Positions 8,286 through 16,120 of a stretch of 64,000 bases of DNA are shown here, in pieces. The stretch is taken from positions 62,001-126,000 of the forward strand of contig CAZEVY010000003.1 in NCBI GenBank assembly GCA_964515555.1, written 5' to 3'. This DNA comes from CAZEVY01 sp964515555 (GTDB taxonomy: Bacteria; Acidobacteriota; Terriglobia; Bryobacterales; Bryobacteraceae). Below the pieces are notes generated by a model. That model worked only from the letters and a program-made list of their open reading frames with translations. It searched no databases and had not been told where the DNA came from. The position numbers were made by a program, and so were the translations under genes. Position 1 is the first letter of the stretch. Each line of letters starts with the position of its first letter.

Positions 8286-10699
8286 TCGCGCCCGAGCGGG
8301 TATTCGCGCGGGACACCATCCACCTCACTGACATTCCGGTCAACGCCTACCAGCGCGGCGCCGCCGACCTCACCCGCGAGGACGCGCTCGAGATCTGGCG
8401 CGACCTGTGCGCAATCCGGGAGTTCGAGACCGTCCTCAACGAGATCAAGACGAAGGGCGCGTACAAAGGCGTCACTTACAATCACGCCGGACCGGCGCAC
8501 CTTTCGATCGGGCAAGAGGCGGCGGCTGTCGGCATGGCGTTCGCGCTCGACCCGGAGGACCATATATACGGGTCGCACCGCAGCCACGGGGAGATATTGG
8601 CCAAGGGCTTCTCGGCGATCCGCAAGCTCGACGACGCGCGGATGATGGACATCATGCGCTCGTATCGCGACGGCGCGATTCTGCGGCCGGTGGAGCGCGG
8701 ATACGGCGGCTCGGTGAAAGGTCTCGCGCTGCGGTTCTTTCTGTACGGCGCGTACTCGGAGATCTTCGCGCGCGAGACGGGATTCAATCGCGGACTGGGC
8801 GGCTCGATGCACGCCTTCTTCGCACCGTTCGGCATTTATCCGAACAACGCCATCGTGGGCGGGTCGGGCTCCATCGCGCCGGGCGCCGCGCTCTACAAGC
8901 GCGTCAACCGCAAACCCGGGATTGTCGTCGCCAACATCGGCGACGCCTCGTTCGGCTGCGGGCCGGTGTGGGAAGGCATCACCTTTTCGGCGATGGACCA
9001 GTACCGCAAGCTGTGGGACGAATCGCTCGGCGGCGGCCTGCCGGTGATTTTCAACTGCATGAACAACTTCTACGGCATGGGCGGGCAACCGGTGGGCGAG
9101 ACGATGGGCGTGGAGTTCATCGCGCGCATCGGCGCGGGCGTGAATCCCGAGCAGATGCACGCCGAGCGCGTGAACGGGTACGACCCGCTTCCGGTCATCG
9201 ACGCGTTTCGCCGCAAGAAGCAGATTCTCGCCGAGGGCCGCGGGCCGGTGCTGCTCGACACGGTCACATACCGCATCAGCGGCCACTCGCCGTCCGACGC
9301 ATCGAGCTACCGGTCGCGCGAGGAGATCGAACGCTGGCAGCAGGCCGACCCGATCCGCGCGTTTCGCAACAAGGTCGTCGAGAACGGACTCGCCACCGAG
9401 GACGAACTCGACGGCGCGCGCGCGCACGTCGAGGCCGCCGTGTTCGACATGTTCCACCTGGCGACGGACCTGGATATCAGCCCGCGCATCGGATTGGATT
9501 CGGAGCTGACCGGCGAGGTGATGTTCTCCAACCGCCGGCTGGAGAAATGCGACGACCGCCCGCCGGAAATGCTCGGCAATATCGCCGATAATCCGCGCGT
9601 GCAGCAAATCGCCGGGAAGGCGCGTGCTCCAGGCGCGCCGAAGATGAAGGCGTACAACGTGCGCGACGGCATCTTCGAGGCCATGCTGCACCGCTTCACG
9701 ATCGATCCGACCATGATCGCGTTCGGCGAAGAGAATCGCGACTGGGGCGGCGCATTCGCCGTGTATCGCGGCCTGACGGAGGCGCTCCCGTACCATCGCC
9801 TGTTCAATTCGCCGATTTCCGAGGCCGCCATCGTCGGCGCGGCGACCGGCTACGCGCTCGAAGGCGGACGCGTGGTCTGCGAGCTGATGTACGCCGACTT
9901 CATGGGCCGCGCGGGCGACGAGATCTTCAACCAGCTTGCCAAGTGGCAGGCGATGTCGGCGGGCGAGCTGGCGATGCCCGTGGTGCTGCGCATCTCGGTC
10001 GGCTCCAAGTACGGAGCGCAACACTCGCAGGACTGGACCGCGCTGGTGCATCACATTCCGGGGCTGAAGGTCGTCTACCCGGTGACGCCCTATGACGCCA
10101 AGGGGCTCATGAACGCGGCGCTCGCGGGCACGGACCCGGTGGTGTTCTTCGAGAGCCAAAAGGTATACGACATGGGCGAGATCTTCGTCGCCGGGGGCGT
10201 GCCCGAGGGCTATTACGAGGTCGCGATCGGCGAGCCTTCTGTGAAGCGCGCGGGCGAAGACCTCACGATCGTCACGTTGGGACCGGCGCTCTACACGGCG
10301 ATCGACGCGGCGAAGGAGCTGGAGTCGAGCTTCGGATTATCGGCCGAAGTGATCGACCTGAGGTCGGCGACCCCGCTCGATTACGCGCCGTTGGCGGAGT
10401 CGGTTCGCAAGACGGGGAGGGCGCTTCTTGTTTCGGACGCGGTGGAGCGCGGCTCGGTGATGCAGACGGTGGCGGCGGCGCTCACGCAGCTTTGCTTCGA
10501 CGATCTGGATGCGCCGCCCGTGGTGGTCGGGTCGCGCAACTGGATCACGCCGGCGGCGGAGCTGGAAGCGACGTTCTTCCCGCAGCCGTACTGGCTGCTC
10601 GACGCGATTCACGAGCGCATCCTGCCGTTGAAGGGCTACACGCCGCGCACGCGGCAGTCGCTCGACGAGATGATGCGGCGGTCGCGGCTGGGCGTGTAG
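8267..10699 (+). CDS. Fused alpha-beta thiamine-dependent 2-oxoacid dehydrogenase (E1)
   Basis: An 810-residue fusion of E1 alpha (residues of about 30-400) and E1 beta (about 460-800), as in some branched-chain or acetoin-type dehydrogenases. The alpha half has the thiamine diphosphate motif starting at G225-D226-A and ending at N266-N267; the spacing is about 12 residues longer than usual and the canonical GDG is GDA. The beta half shows FGEENRDWGG, the FNSPISEAAIVGAATGYA segment and DLRSATPLD. ATG 8267 has GGAG 5 bases upstream inside the E2 gene. The enzyme decarboxylates a 2-oxoacid and passes the acyl group to the E2 encoded just before it. It is the last gene of the run that starts at 1365. 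Confidence 0.88.
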   Translation: MPKSILIAPERVFARDTIHLTDIPVNAYQRGAADLTREDALEIWRDLCAIREFETVLNEIKTKGAYKGVTYNHAGPAHLSIGQEAAAVGMAFALDPEDHIYGSHRSHGEILAKGFSAIRKLDDARMMDIMRSYRDGAILRPVERGYGGSVKGLALRFFLYGAYSEIFARETGFNRGLGGSMHAFFAPFGIYPNNAIVGGSGSIAPGAALYKRVNRKPGIVVANIGDASFGCGPVWEGITFSAMDQYRKLWDESLGGGLPVIFNCMNNFYGMGGQPVGETMGVEFIARIGAGVNPEQMHAERVNGYDPLPVIDAFRRKKQILAEGRGPVLLDTVTYRISGHSPSDASSYRSREEIERWQQADPIRAFRNKVVENGLATEDELDGARAHVEAAVFDMFHLATDLDISPRIGLDSELTGEVMFSNRRLEKCDDRPPEMLGNIADNPRVQQIAGKARAPGAPKMKAYNVRDGIFEAMLHRFTIDPTMIAFGEENRDWGGAFAVYRGLTEALPYHRLFNSPISEAAIVGAATGYALEGGRVVCELMYADFMGRAGDEIFNQLAKWQAMSAGELAMPVVLRISVGSKYGAQHSQDWTALVHHIPGLKVVYPVTPYDAKGLMNAALAGTDPVVFFESQKVYDMGEIFVAGGVPEGYYEVAIGEPSVKRAGEDLTIVTLGPALYTAIDAAKELESSFGLSAEVIDLRSATPLDYAPLAESVRKTGRALLVSDAVERGSVMQTVAAALTQLCFDDLDAPPVVVGSRNWITPAAELEATFFPQPYWLLDAIHERILPLKGYTPRTRQSLDEMMRRSRLGV

Positions 10700-10774
10700 G
10701 GTTTGGCGAGCCGCCGCACGATGAAATCCCCTTGCTCGATATAGTTATGAGCAATGGAAGTCCTCGCGAAACCC

Positions 10775-10887
10775 CGGCGCTGCAGCGATTTCGACAGCCG
10801 GGCCGCCCACGTGCGCGCATCGCTTCCCGCCACGGTCGTCCGCGAAGGGAGACTGCTCTATGAGGCCGGGCGAACTCCTGTGGGATG
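10775..10887 (+). pseudogene. Remnant copy of the MNT/HEPN junction
   Basis: This stretch closely matches 11803-11912, which encodes the C-terminus of the nucleotidyltransferase gene and the first codons of the overlapping HEPN gene. Shared translation includes RAAHVRASLPATVV and REGRLLY, and the overlapping HEPN start (PGELLWD) is also recognisable. Identity is about nine bases in ten by eye, with a 3-base insertion near the left end. Both ends are abrupt: to the left is unrelated DNA after the E1 gene, to the right the similarity stops at GGGATG and the frameshifted ParE gene begins on the other strand. It cannot encode either full protein. Confidence 0.75.
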
Positions 10888-10903
10888 GCCTCGCGGCCCG
10901 AGG

Positions 10904-11225
10904 CTACTGAATACCCTCGCCTCGCAGCCGGCTCCTCAAGAGTTCTGCGATGTCACGAGGGCCGTGATAGACCGCTACAATCTCAATCGGCGGCCGTGCG
11001 GCCCGATAAACGACGAGATATTTTCCAAACCGGCCAGAAGCGCAAAGGTGTGCCGACGAGGTCGGAACACACGTGACCCATTCCGGGATGGCGGGCTAAC
11101 AAACGGAATGCCGCGACGAACCGTTCCATGAGGCGACGTGAGGCTTTGTCGCTGTCCCGAGCGATGTGATCCCGTATCGCTGTGAGGTCCGCCTCGACGT
11201 GCGGCGCGAAAGTGAATCGCGTCAA
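10904..11225 (-). pseudogene. ParE/RelE-family toxin gene with a frameshift
   Basis: The N-terminal 64 residues (from FTFAPHVEADLTAIRDHIA to PLRFWPV) are a ParE/RelE toxin and run in one frame from a TTG that overlaps the antitoxin stop (TTGA). In that frame the protein then ends prematurely at 10983. If one base is removed in the run at 11027-11029, the second frame gives the family-typical ending GKYLVVYRAARPPIEIVAVY then HGPRDIAELL, stopping at 10904-10906. The C-terminal half is therefore intact but out of frame. Either the toxin is inactivated or there is a sequencing error at the short A run. Its antitoxin directly upstream looks intact. Confidence 0.75.
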
Positions 11226-11461
11226 CGGCCCATGAGGCGAGGCATGACCTCTTCGCCGTCGACGCCTTCGCCGCGGTCGAGTCCGGCGAGGCGCTTCTCA
11301 ATGTCTTCGCGGAGCTCGGTGAGCAATTCGGCCGCGTCCCGCTCGGGCTGATCGAGCAGTTTCAGCGCCGCCTCCAGCACTTCGCTCGGCGTTGCGTAGC
11401 GTCCCGAGTCTACCTGATCGAGAATCAGCTTCTCGATGTGCGGAGCGAGTTGGACTTGCAT
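11222..11461 (-). CDS. ParD-like antitoxin
   Basis: A 79-residue protein starting at the ATG at 11461, which has GGGAG 6 bases upstream; a TTG 27 bases further up is less likely. Residues MQVQLAPHIEKLILDQVDSG and YATPSEVLEAALKLLD are typical of ParD/CC2985-type ribbon-helix-helix antitoxins, which bind their own operator with the N-terminal part and the toxin with the C-terminal part. It is coupled by a TTGA overlap to the ParE-type toxin gene, which carries a frameshift. If the toxin is dead, this gene may persist only as a regulator or as an anti-addiction factor against related toxins. Confidence 0.78.
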   Translation of the reverse strand: MQVQLAPHIEKLILDQVDSGRYATPSEVLEAALKLLDQPERDAAELLTELREDIEKRLAGLDRGEGVDGEEVMPRLMGR

Positions 11462-11574
11462 CAGCGCTCCCGAGGCCACTGTAGCCAACGGCGAAGTCCA
11501 CCGTCAACATGGACCGCTCGCTCGCTCTCCCCTCAGCGCGATGCTCCGACCTGTTACGCGATAATAGAGGAGCG

Positions 11575-11913
11575 ATGTCGCAGCAGGAGATCATTCGGGA
11601 GATCACGCGGCGGCTGGTGGAGCATTATCGGCCGGAGCGCGTTTATCTTTTCGGATCGGCGGCCCGAGGCGACGCCGGCGCCGACAGCGATCTCGATTTT
11701 CTCGTTGTCGTTCCGGACGACGCCCCCAAGGAAAAGCTCCGTGGCGGCGAGATCTATCGTTCGCTCACGGGCATCCAGGCGGCCGTGGACGTCGTGCCCT
11801 GGCGGCGCACCGATTTCGACGGGCGGGCCGCGCACGTGCGCGCATCGCTTCCCGCCACGGTCGTGCGCGAAGGGAGATTGCTCTATGACGCCGGGCGAGC
11901 TCCTGTGGGATGA
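11575..11913 (+). CDS. MNT-type nucleotidyltransferase (antitoxin-like)
   Basis: A 112-residue minimal nucleotidyltransferase. The signature GSAARG (residues 27-32) is followed by SDLD (38-41), the usual GSxxRG and SDxD metal and nucleotide site. The ATG at 11575 has a GAGGAG ribosome site, so it is preferred over the earlier ATG at 11509. Its 3' end overlaps the HEPN gene by 29 bases. Such MNT/HEPN pairs act as toxin-antitoxin modules in which the MNT protein modifies or restrains the HEPN partner. A fragment of the same module lies about 1 kb upstream. Confidence 0.85.
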   Translation: MSQQEIIREITRRLVEHYRPERVYLFGSAARGDAGADSDLDFLVVVPDDAPKEKLRGGEIYRSLTGIQAAVDVVPWRRTDFDGRAAHVRASLPATVVREGRLLYDAGRAPVG

Positions 11914-12295
11914 GACCCGGCGATGGATGGTCATCGCGCGCGACGATATCCGCACGGCTGAAGTCGCCGCAGGCGCGGGATTGGATCATGCGGCCGTGTA
12001 TCACTGTCAGCAGGCGGCGGAGAAGTCGCTGAAGGCGTTTCTCACGTCGCGCCAACAGCCTTTCCGAAAGACGCACAACCTTGCTGAGCTGGTTGATGCC
12101 TGCCTCGCGATTGACCCGGAGCTGCCCGACGGCGTTCGGCAATGCACGTCGATGAGCGAATACGCCTGGGTGTTCCGTTATCCGGGCGGCCCTAGGGAGA
12201 TCGACGAAGGGGAGGCGGCCGAGGCAATCGTCAGAGCGAGGGCCGCCTTTGACTCCATCCTCGCTCGTCTCCCGGAGCGTGCTCACCCGGAGTGA
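11885..12295 (+). CDS. HEPN-domain protein (partner of MNT)
   Basis: A 136-residue all-alpha HEPN protein. Family features are the helix with HCQQAAEKSLKAFL and the KTHNLAEL segment. The ATG at 11885 lies inside the MNT gene, 29 bases before its stop, so the two are translationally coupled. I do not see the R-x4-6-H ribonuclease motif of HepT-type toxins in the expected place, so this may be a non-nuclease HEPN or a divergent one. It is most likely the partner of the nucleotidyltransferase in a two-gene module. Confidence 0.8.
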   Translation: MTPGELLWDETRRWMVIARDDIRTAEVAAGAGLDHAAVYHCQQAAEKSLKAFLTSRQQPFRKTHNLAELVDACLAIDPELPDGVRQCTSMSEYAWVFRYPGGPREIDEGEAAEAIVRARAAFDSILARLPERAHPE

Positions 12296-12300
12296 GCCGT

Positions 12301-12891
12301 TCAGGATTCCTCCCAACGTTTGTCCCACGGTTTCTCAAAGTTCCTGCCGAGTTCGCCGGCCTCATTACTTTCAAGCTCGGCAATGTAACTGTCGAAGTCG
12401 TCTTCAACGATTCTCAGAAGTTTCCGTACATCGATCAGCAGGTGGTCTCCGTTAATCTCTAACGGAACGGGCCGATCGTGACACAGGTAGACCCGCCCTT
12501 CTGTGAAGCCGTTGTGGAATAGCCCGTTTCGGGCCTCCTCCCAGAGGCGTTTGACCACATCGTCGGAGGGGTCGCCCAGGAGGCGCTTCGCGCTCGCACT
12601 GAACCATGAACGGGACTTGCTCTTGCTCTCCGATCCCCGCCGGTATTGCTCGATGCTCTCGATATGCGCCAGGACGACGGATAACGCCACGTAGTCCCCT
12701 GGCATTTGGGGGAGTTGCGCGATTTCCCTCGCGATCCCGAGAAACCAGGTTCGGACCCGATCAGCAAAAACTTCGACTTTGGTTTGGTAGGTGTTCGCGA
12801 GGCGATCTCCCGTGCGGGTATCGATGAAGACGTCCTTGGACTCGTAGCACTCGTAATGCTCGCTTACCCGGATCGGCTCTTCGTCTACCAC
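12301..12891 (-). CDS. Unknown protein with a HEPN-like R-x4-H motif
   Basis: A 196-residue protein; the start is taken as the GTG at 12891, 9 bases after the cimA stop on the same strand. The frame is open further upstream inside cimA but that part is a shadow. I recognise no named family. Helical segments predominate, and EARNGLFHNGF (R121 to H126) matches the R-N-x3-H pattern of HEPN ribonucleases. A Ser/Lys-rich stretch lies at residues 87-99. It converges on the MNT/HEPN pair with a 5-base gap. Its place directly behind a biosynthetic operon is odd and may mean read-through expression. The HEPN assignment is inference from one motif. Confidence 0.55.
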   Translation of the reverse strand: MVDEEPIRVSEHYECYESKDVFIDTRTGDRLANTYQTKVEVFADRVRTWFLGIAREIAQLPQMPGDYVALSVVLAHIESIEQYRRGSESKSKSRSWFSASAKRLLGDPSDDVVKRLWEEARNGLFHNGFTEGRVYLCHDRPVPLEINGDHLLIDVRKLLRIVEDDFDSYIAELESNEAGELGRNFEKPWDKRWEES

Positions 12892-12899
12892 AACCTGGA

Positions 12900-14510
12900 C
12901 TAAACCCCCCAGCAGTAATCCTCGACTGCGCGCTCGATCGACGAATCCGCCTCCATGAGGCGCATCAGCTCCAGCCGAATTGCATCGACGAGCGCCAGCC
13001 ACGACGCCTCGATCACATTCTCCGACACGCCGACCGTCGCCCAACTGCGCTTGTGATCCGTCCACTCGATCAGCACGCGCACCTTGGCCGACGTGCCCTT
13101 CTTCGGGTCGAGCACGCGCACCTTGTAGTCGGTCAGCTTCACGCTGGCGATCGACGGGTAGAGCGCCGAGAGGCACTGCCGCAGGCACAGGTCGAGCGCG
13201 TTCACCGGGCCGTGCCCCGCCGCCGTCGCCGAGTGCACGCCGTCCTGCGCGCGCACCGTCACCGACGCGACGGTCTGCGTGCCGCGGTCGCGAATCATCT
13301 TGGTGGTGGTCTCGAAGTTCACCACCTCGAACAACTGCACGCCCGGATGGAGCGCCTCGCGCACCAGCAGCTCGAAGGTCCCCTCGGCCGCCTCCAGCTC
13401 GTAGCCGACGTACTCCATGTGCTTGATGCGATCGAGCAGCTCGCGCCGCGCCTCGTCCGTCAGCCTTCCCGCGAGGCCGTGCTCCTTCAGCTTGTAGAGA
13501 ATGTTCCCGCGGCCCGAAAGGTCGCTCAGCAGCACCCGCTGGCGGTTGCCGACCGTCGAGGGGTCGATGTGCTCGTACGTCGCCGAATCCTTCAGCACCG
13601 CGCTCACGTGCACGCCGCCCTTGTGCGCGAAGGCGCTGTGACCGACGTAGGGCTGGTCGCCGCGCAACGGCAGGTTCGCCAGCTCGGCGATGAAGCGCGC
13701 CACCGACGTCAGGTGCGCGAGCTTCTCCGGCCCCACCGTCGTGTGGCCCAGCTTCAATTCGAGATTCGCGATGATCGAGGCGAGATTCGCGTTGCCGCAG
13801 CGCTCACCGTATCCGTTCATACAGCCCTGCACGTGCGTGCAGCCGGCCTCGACCGCGGCGACGGCGTTCGCCACTGCGACGTCGGAGTCGTTATGCGGGT
13901 GAATGCCGAGAATGCCGTCGAAGCGTTTTCGCACCTCGGCCACGATCTCCACCAAACGTCCGGTGATGGTGCCGCCGTTGGTGTCGCACAGGCACAGCAC
14001 GTCGGCGCCGGCCGATTTCGCCGCTTCGAGCGTCTGGAGCGCGTAGTCGGGATTGGCGTTGTAGCCGTCGAAGAAGTGCTCGGCGTCATAGACGACTTCG
14101 CGGCCGTGCTGCTTCAGATAGCGCACGGTGTCGGAGATCAGCGCGAGATTCTCCTCCAGCGTGATGCCGAGCGCGCGGTGCACGTGAAAATCCCAGGTCT
14201 TTCCGAAAATCGAGACGACGGGAGTGGTCGCCTCCACCAGCGCGAGCACGTTCGGGTCGCGGTCGACGGCGTTCTTGGCGAAGCGCGTCGAACCGAAAGC
14301 GGTCAGCCGCGCGTGTTTCAGCTCGATATCGCGCGCGCGGGCGAAGAACTCCTTGTCCTTGGGATTCGACCCCGGCCAGCCGCCTTCAACGTAGTCGATA
14401 CCCAGCTCGTCGAGCTTCTGGAGAATGACGAGCTTGTCGTCGACGGAGAAGGATACGGCTTCGCCCTGCGTGCCGTCGCGGAGGGTTGTGTCGAAGGTGA
14501 AGATGCGCAT
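12900..14510 (-). CDS. cimA: Citramalate synthase
   Basis: A 536-residue enzyme of the 2-isopropylmalate/citramalate synthase family (HMG-CoA lyase-like barrel plus C-terminal regulatory LeuA dimer domain). The start at ATG 14510 gives MRIFTFDTTLRDGTQGEAVS with the family DTTLRDGxQ motif; metal ligands are in the GIHPHND segment. Features favouring CimA over LeuA are the length and the internal motifs such as FAHKGGVHVSAVLKD. It condenses pyruvate with acetyl-CoA to citramalate, a threonine-independent route to 2-oxobutyrate and isoleucine. It starts 2 bases after the ilvC stop, as the last biosynthetic gene of the ilv operon, which supports an isoleucine role. Confidence 0.88.
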   Translation of the reverse strand: MRIFTFDTTLRDGTQGEAVSFSVDDKLVILQKLDELGIDYVEGGWPGSNPKDKEFFARARDIELKHARLTAFGSTRFAKNAVDRDPNVLALVEATTPVVSIFGKTWDFHVHRALGITLEENLALISDTVRYLKQHGREVVYDAEHFFDGYNANPDYALQTLEAAKSAGADVLCLCDTNGGTITGRLVEIVAEVRKRFDGILGIHPHNDSDVAVANAVAAVEAGCTHVQGCMNGYGERCGNANLASIIANLELKLGHTTVGPEKLAHLTSVARFIAELANLPLRGDQPYVGHSAFAHKGGVHVSAVLKDSATYEHIDPSTVGNRQRVLLSDLSGRGNILYKLKEHGLAGRLTDEARRELLDRIKHMEYVGYELEAAEGTFELLVREALHPGVQLFEVVNFETTTKMIRDRGTQTVASVTVRAQDGVHSATAAGHGPVNALDLCLRQCLSALYPSIASVKLTDYKVRVLDPKKGTSAKVRVLIEWTDHKRSWATVGVSENVIEASWLALVDAIRLELMRLMEADSSIERAVEDYCWGV

Positions 14511-14512
14511 GG

Positions 14513-15532
14513 TTAGGCGGTCGGCACCTCGGCTCCTTTCTTTCGCTTGAGGAACGGCATCATGGCGCGGAGCTCGGCGCCGACGCGCTCGATGAGCTGG
14601 TCGCGCGAGGCCTCGCGTGTCGCCAGGAACTTCTTGCGGCCGGATTTGTTCTCGCCGATCCATTCGCGCGCGAAATCGCCGGACTGGATCTCGGCCAGGA
14701 TGCGCTTCATCTCGGCGCGCGTCTGGTCATTGACGATGCGCGGGCCGCGCGTGTAGTCGCCGTACTCGGCCGTGTCCGACACGGAGAACCGCATATAGGA
14801 AAGACCGCCTTCGTAAATAAGATCGACGATCAGCTTCAATTCGTGTAGGCACTCGAAATAGGCGATTTCGGGGGCATAGCCGGCCTCGACCAGCGTCTCG
14901 AAGGCCGCCCGGATCAGCTCGGCGGTGCCGCCGCAGAGCACGGCCTGCTCGCCGAACAGGTCGCTTTCGGTCTCCTCGCGGAAGGTGGTCTCGATGACGC
15001 CGGCCTTCAGGCACCCCAGCGCCAGCGCGTAGGCGAGGGCGTTGGGAAGCGCCTGTCCCGAGGCGTCCTGGTGGATCGCCACCAGCGCGGGCACGCCGAC
15101 GCCTTCGACGAACAGCTCGCGCACGCGATGGCCGGGCGCCTTGGGAGCGATCATCGTGACGTCCACCTCGGGCGGCGGCGCGATCTGTTTGAAGTGGATA
15201 TTGAAGCCGTGCGCGAACATGAGGGTCTTGCCGGCCTTCATGTGCGGCGCGATTTCCGATTTGTAGAGATCGGCCTGCAAGTGGTCGTGCACGAGGATCA
15301 TGACGGTAGAGGCGGCGCCGGCGGCCTCCGACGCCGTCATCACGCGGAGTCCCGCCGACTCGGCCTTGGCCCACGACTTCGATCCGTGGTAGAGCCCGAC
15401 GATGACGTCGAGGCCCGAGTCGCGCAGGTTGAGCGCGTGGGCGTGGCCCTGGCTTCCGTAGCCGACGATGGCGACGGAGCGGCCGTCGAAGCGCGCCAGC
15501 GAGCCGTCTTTTTCGTAATAACGATTAGGCAT
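14513..15532 (-). CDS. ilvC: Ketol-acid reductoisomerase (class I)
   Basis: A 339-residue enzyme. The Rossmann nucleotide site GYGSQGHAHALNLRDSG lies at residues of about 24-40. The knotted C-terminal domain has the metal-binding DLFGEQ and the YFECLHELKLIVDL helix. The length fits class I. It converts acetolactate or acetohydroxybutyrate to the dihydroxy acid using NAD(P)H, in the second step of valine and isoleucine synthesis. Its start overlaps the ilvN stop by 8 bases and cimA follows after 2 bases. Confidence 0.93.
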   Translation of the reverse strand: MPNRYYEKDGSLARFDGRSVAIVGYGSQGHAHALNLRDSGLDVIVGLYHGSKSWAKAESAGLRVMTASEAAGAASTVMILVHDHLQADLYKSEIAPHMKAGKTLMFAHGFNIHFKQIAPPPEVDVTMIAPKAPGHRVRELFVEGVGVPALVAIHQDASGQALPNALAYALALGCLKAGVIETTFREETESDLFGEQAVLCGGTAELIRAAFETLVEAGYAPEIAYFECLHELKLIVDLIYEGGLSYMRFSVSDTAEYGDYTRGPRIVNDQTRAEMKRILAEIQSGDFAREWIGENKSGRKKFLATREASRDQLIERVGAELRAMMPFLKRKKGAEVPTA

Positions 15533-16109
15533 TCTTCAGGACACCTTCCTGTTCAGTCGTGTTCTTGGGGCCCGTCGGAACCGGCGACGAAAGACGCAGC
15601 TTGCGCGCCTCCAGCGACACCGCCACGATGCCCGAGCGCGTCACGTCGATCTCGCCGTAGGAGCGCATGACGTCGATGAACTCGTCGAGCTTCTCGGGGT
15701 CGCCGGTGACTTCCAGCGCGAAGCCTTCGGTGGAGCTGTCGATGACGCGCGCGCCGAAGATTTCGGCCTCCTTGAGGATGGCCGTGCGCGAGGGCGGCTC
15801 CTGGGGAATCGCCGGCCGCGATTCCGTAGTCGAGCGCACGCGCATGAGCACCATCTCGCGCGTCACCGACGCCGACTCGGTCATGTCGACCGCCTGGAGC
15901 ACGTTGATCAGCTTGTTGATCTGCTTGATGAGCTGTTTGCGCTGGTTGGAATCGACGTCGACGGAGATGGTCATGCGCGAGAGCGTGGCGTCGAGAGTGC
16001 GCGCCACGGTGAGGCTCTCGATGTTGTAGCCGCGGGCGCTCAGCAGCCCGGCGACGCGCATCAGCGCCCCGGGCTTGTTTTCGACGAGCAGTGAAATGAC
16101 TTGCAGCAT
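15525..16109 (-). CDS. ilvN: Acetolactate synthase small (regulatory) subunit
   Basis: A 194-residue regulatory subunit. Residues of about 2-75 are an ACT domain opening with VISLLVENKPGALMRVAGLL, which binds valine for feedback inhibition. A C-terminal small-subunit domain follows (GDPEKLDEFIDVMRSYG). ATG 16109 is chosen because GGGAG lies 5 bases upstream; the open frame upstream is a shadow of ilvB. It lies 11 bases after the ilvB stop. Confidence 0.9.
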   Translation of the reverse strand: MLQVISLLVENKPGALMRVAGLLSARGYNIESLTVARTLDATLSRMTISVDVDSNQRKQLIKQINKLINVLQAVDMTESASVTREMVLMRVRSTTESRPAIPQEPPSRTAILKEAEIFGARVIDSSTEGFALEVTGDPEKLDEFIDVMRSYGEIDVTRSGIVAVSLEARKLRLSSPVPTGPKNTTEQEGVLKNA

Positions 16110-16120
16110 GATACTCCCGG

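Noticed and set aside
8282..10159. 625-codon open frame on the minus strand
   Set aside because: It is the antisense shadow of the fused E1 gene.
13053..14516. 487-codon open frame on the plus strand
   Set aside because: It is antisense to cimA. Its translation is low-complexity His/Arg/Val-rich, typical of a high-GC shadow, and shows no domain.
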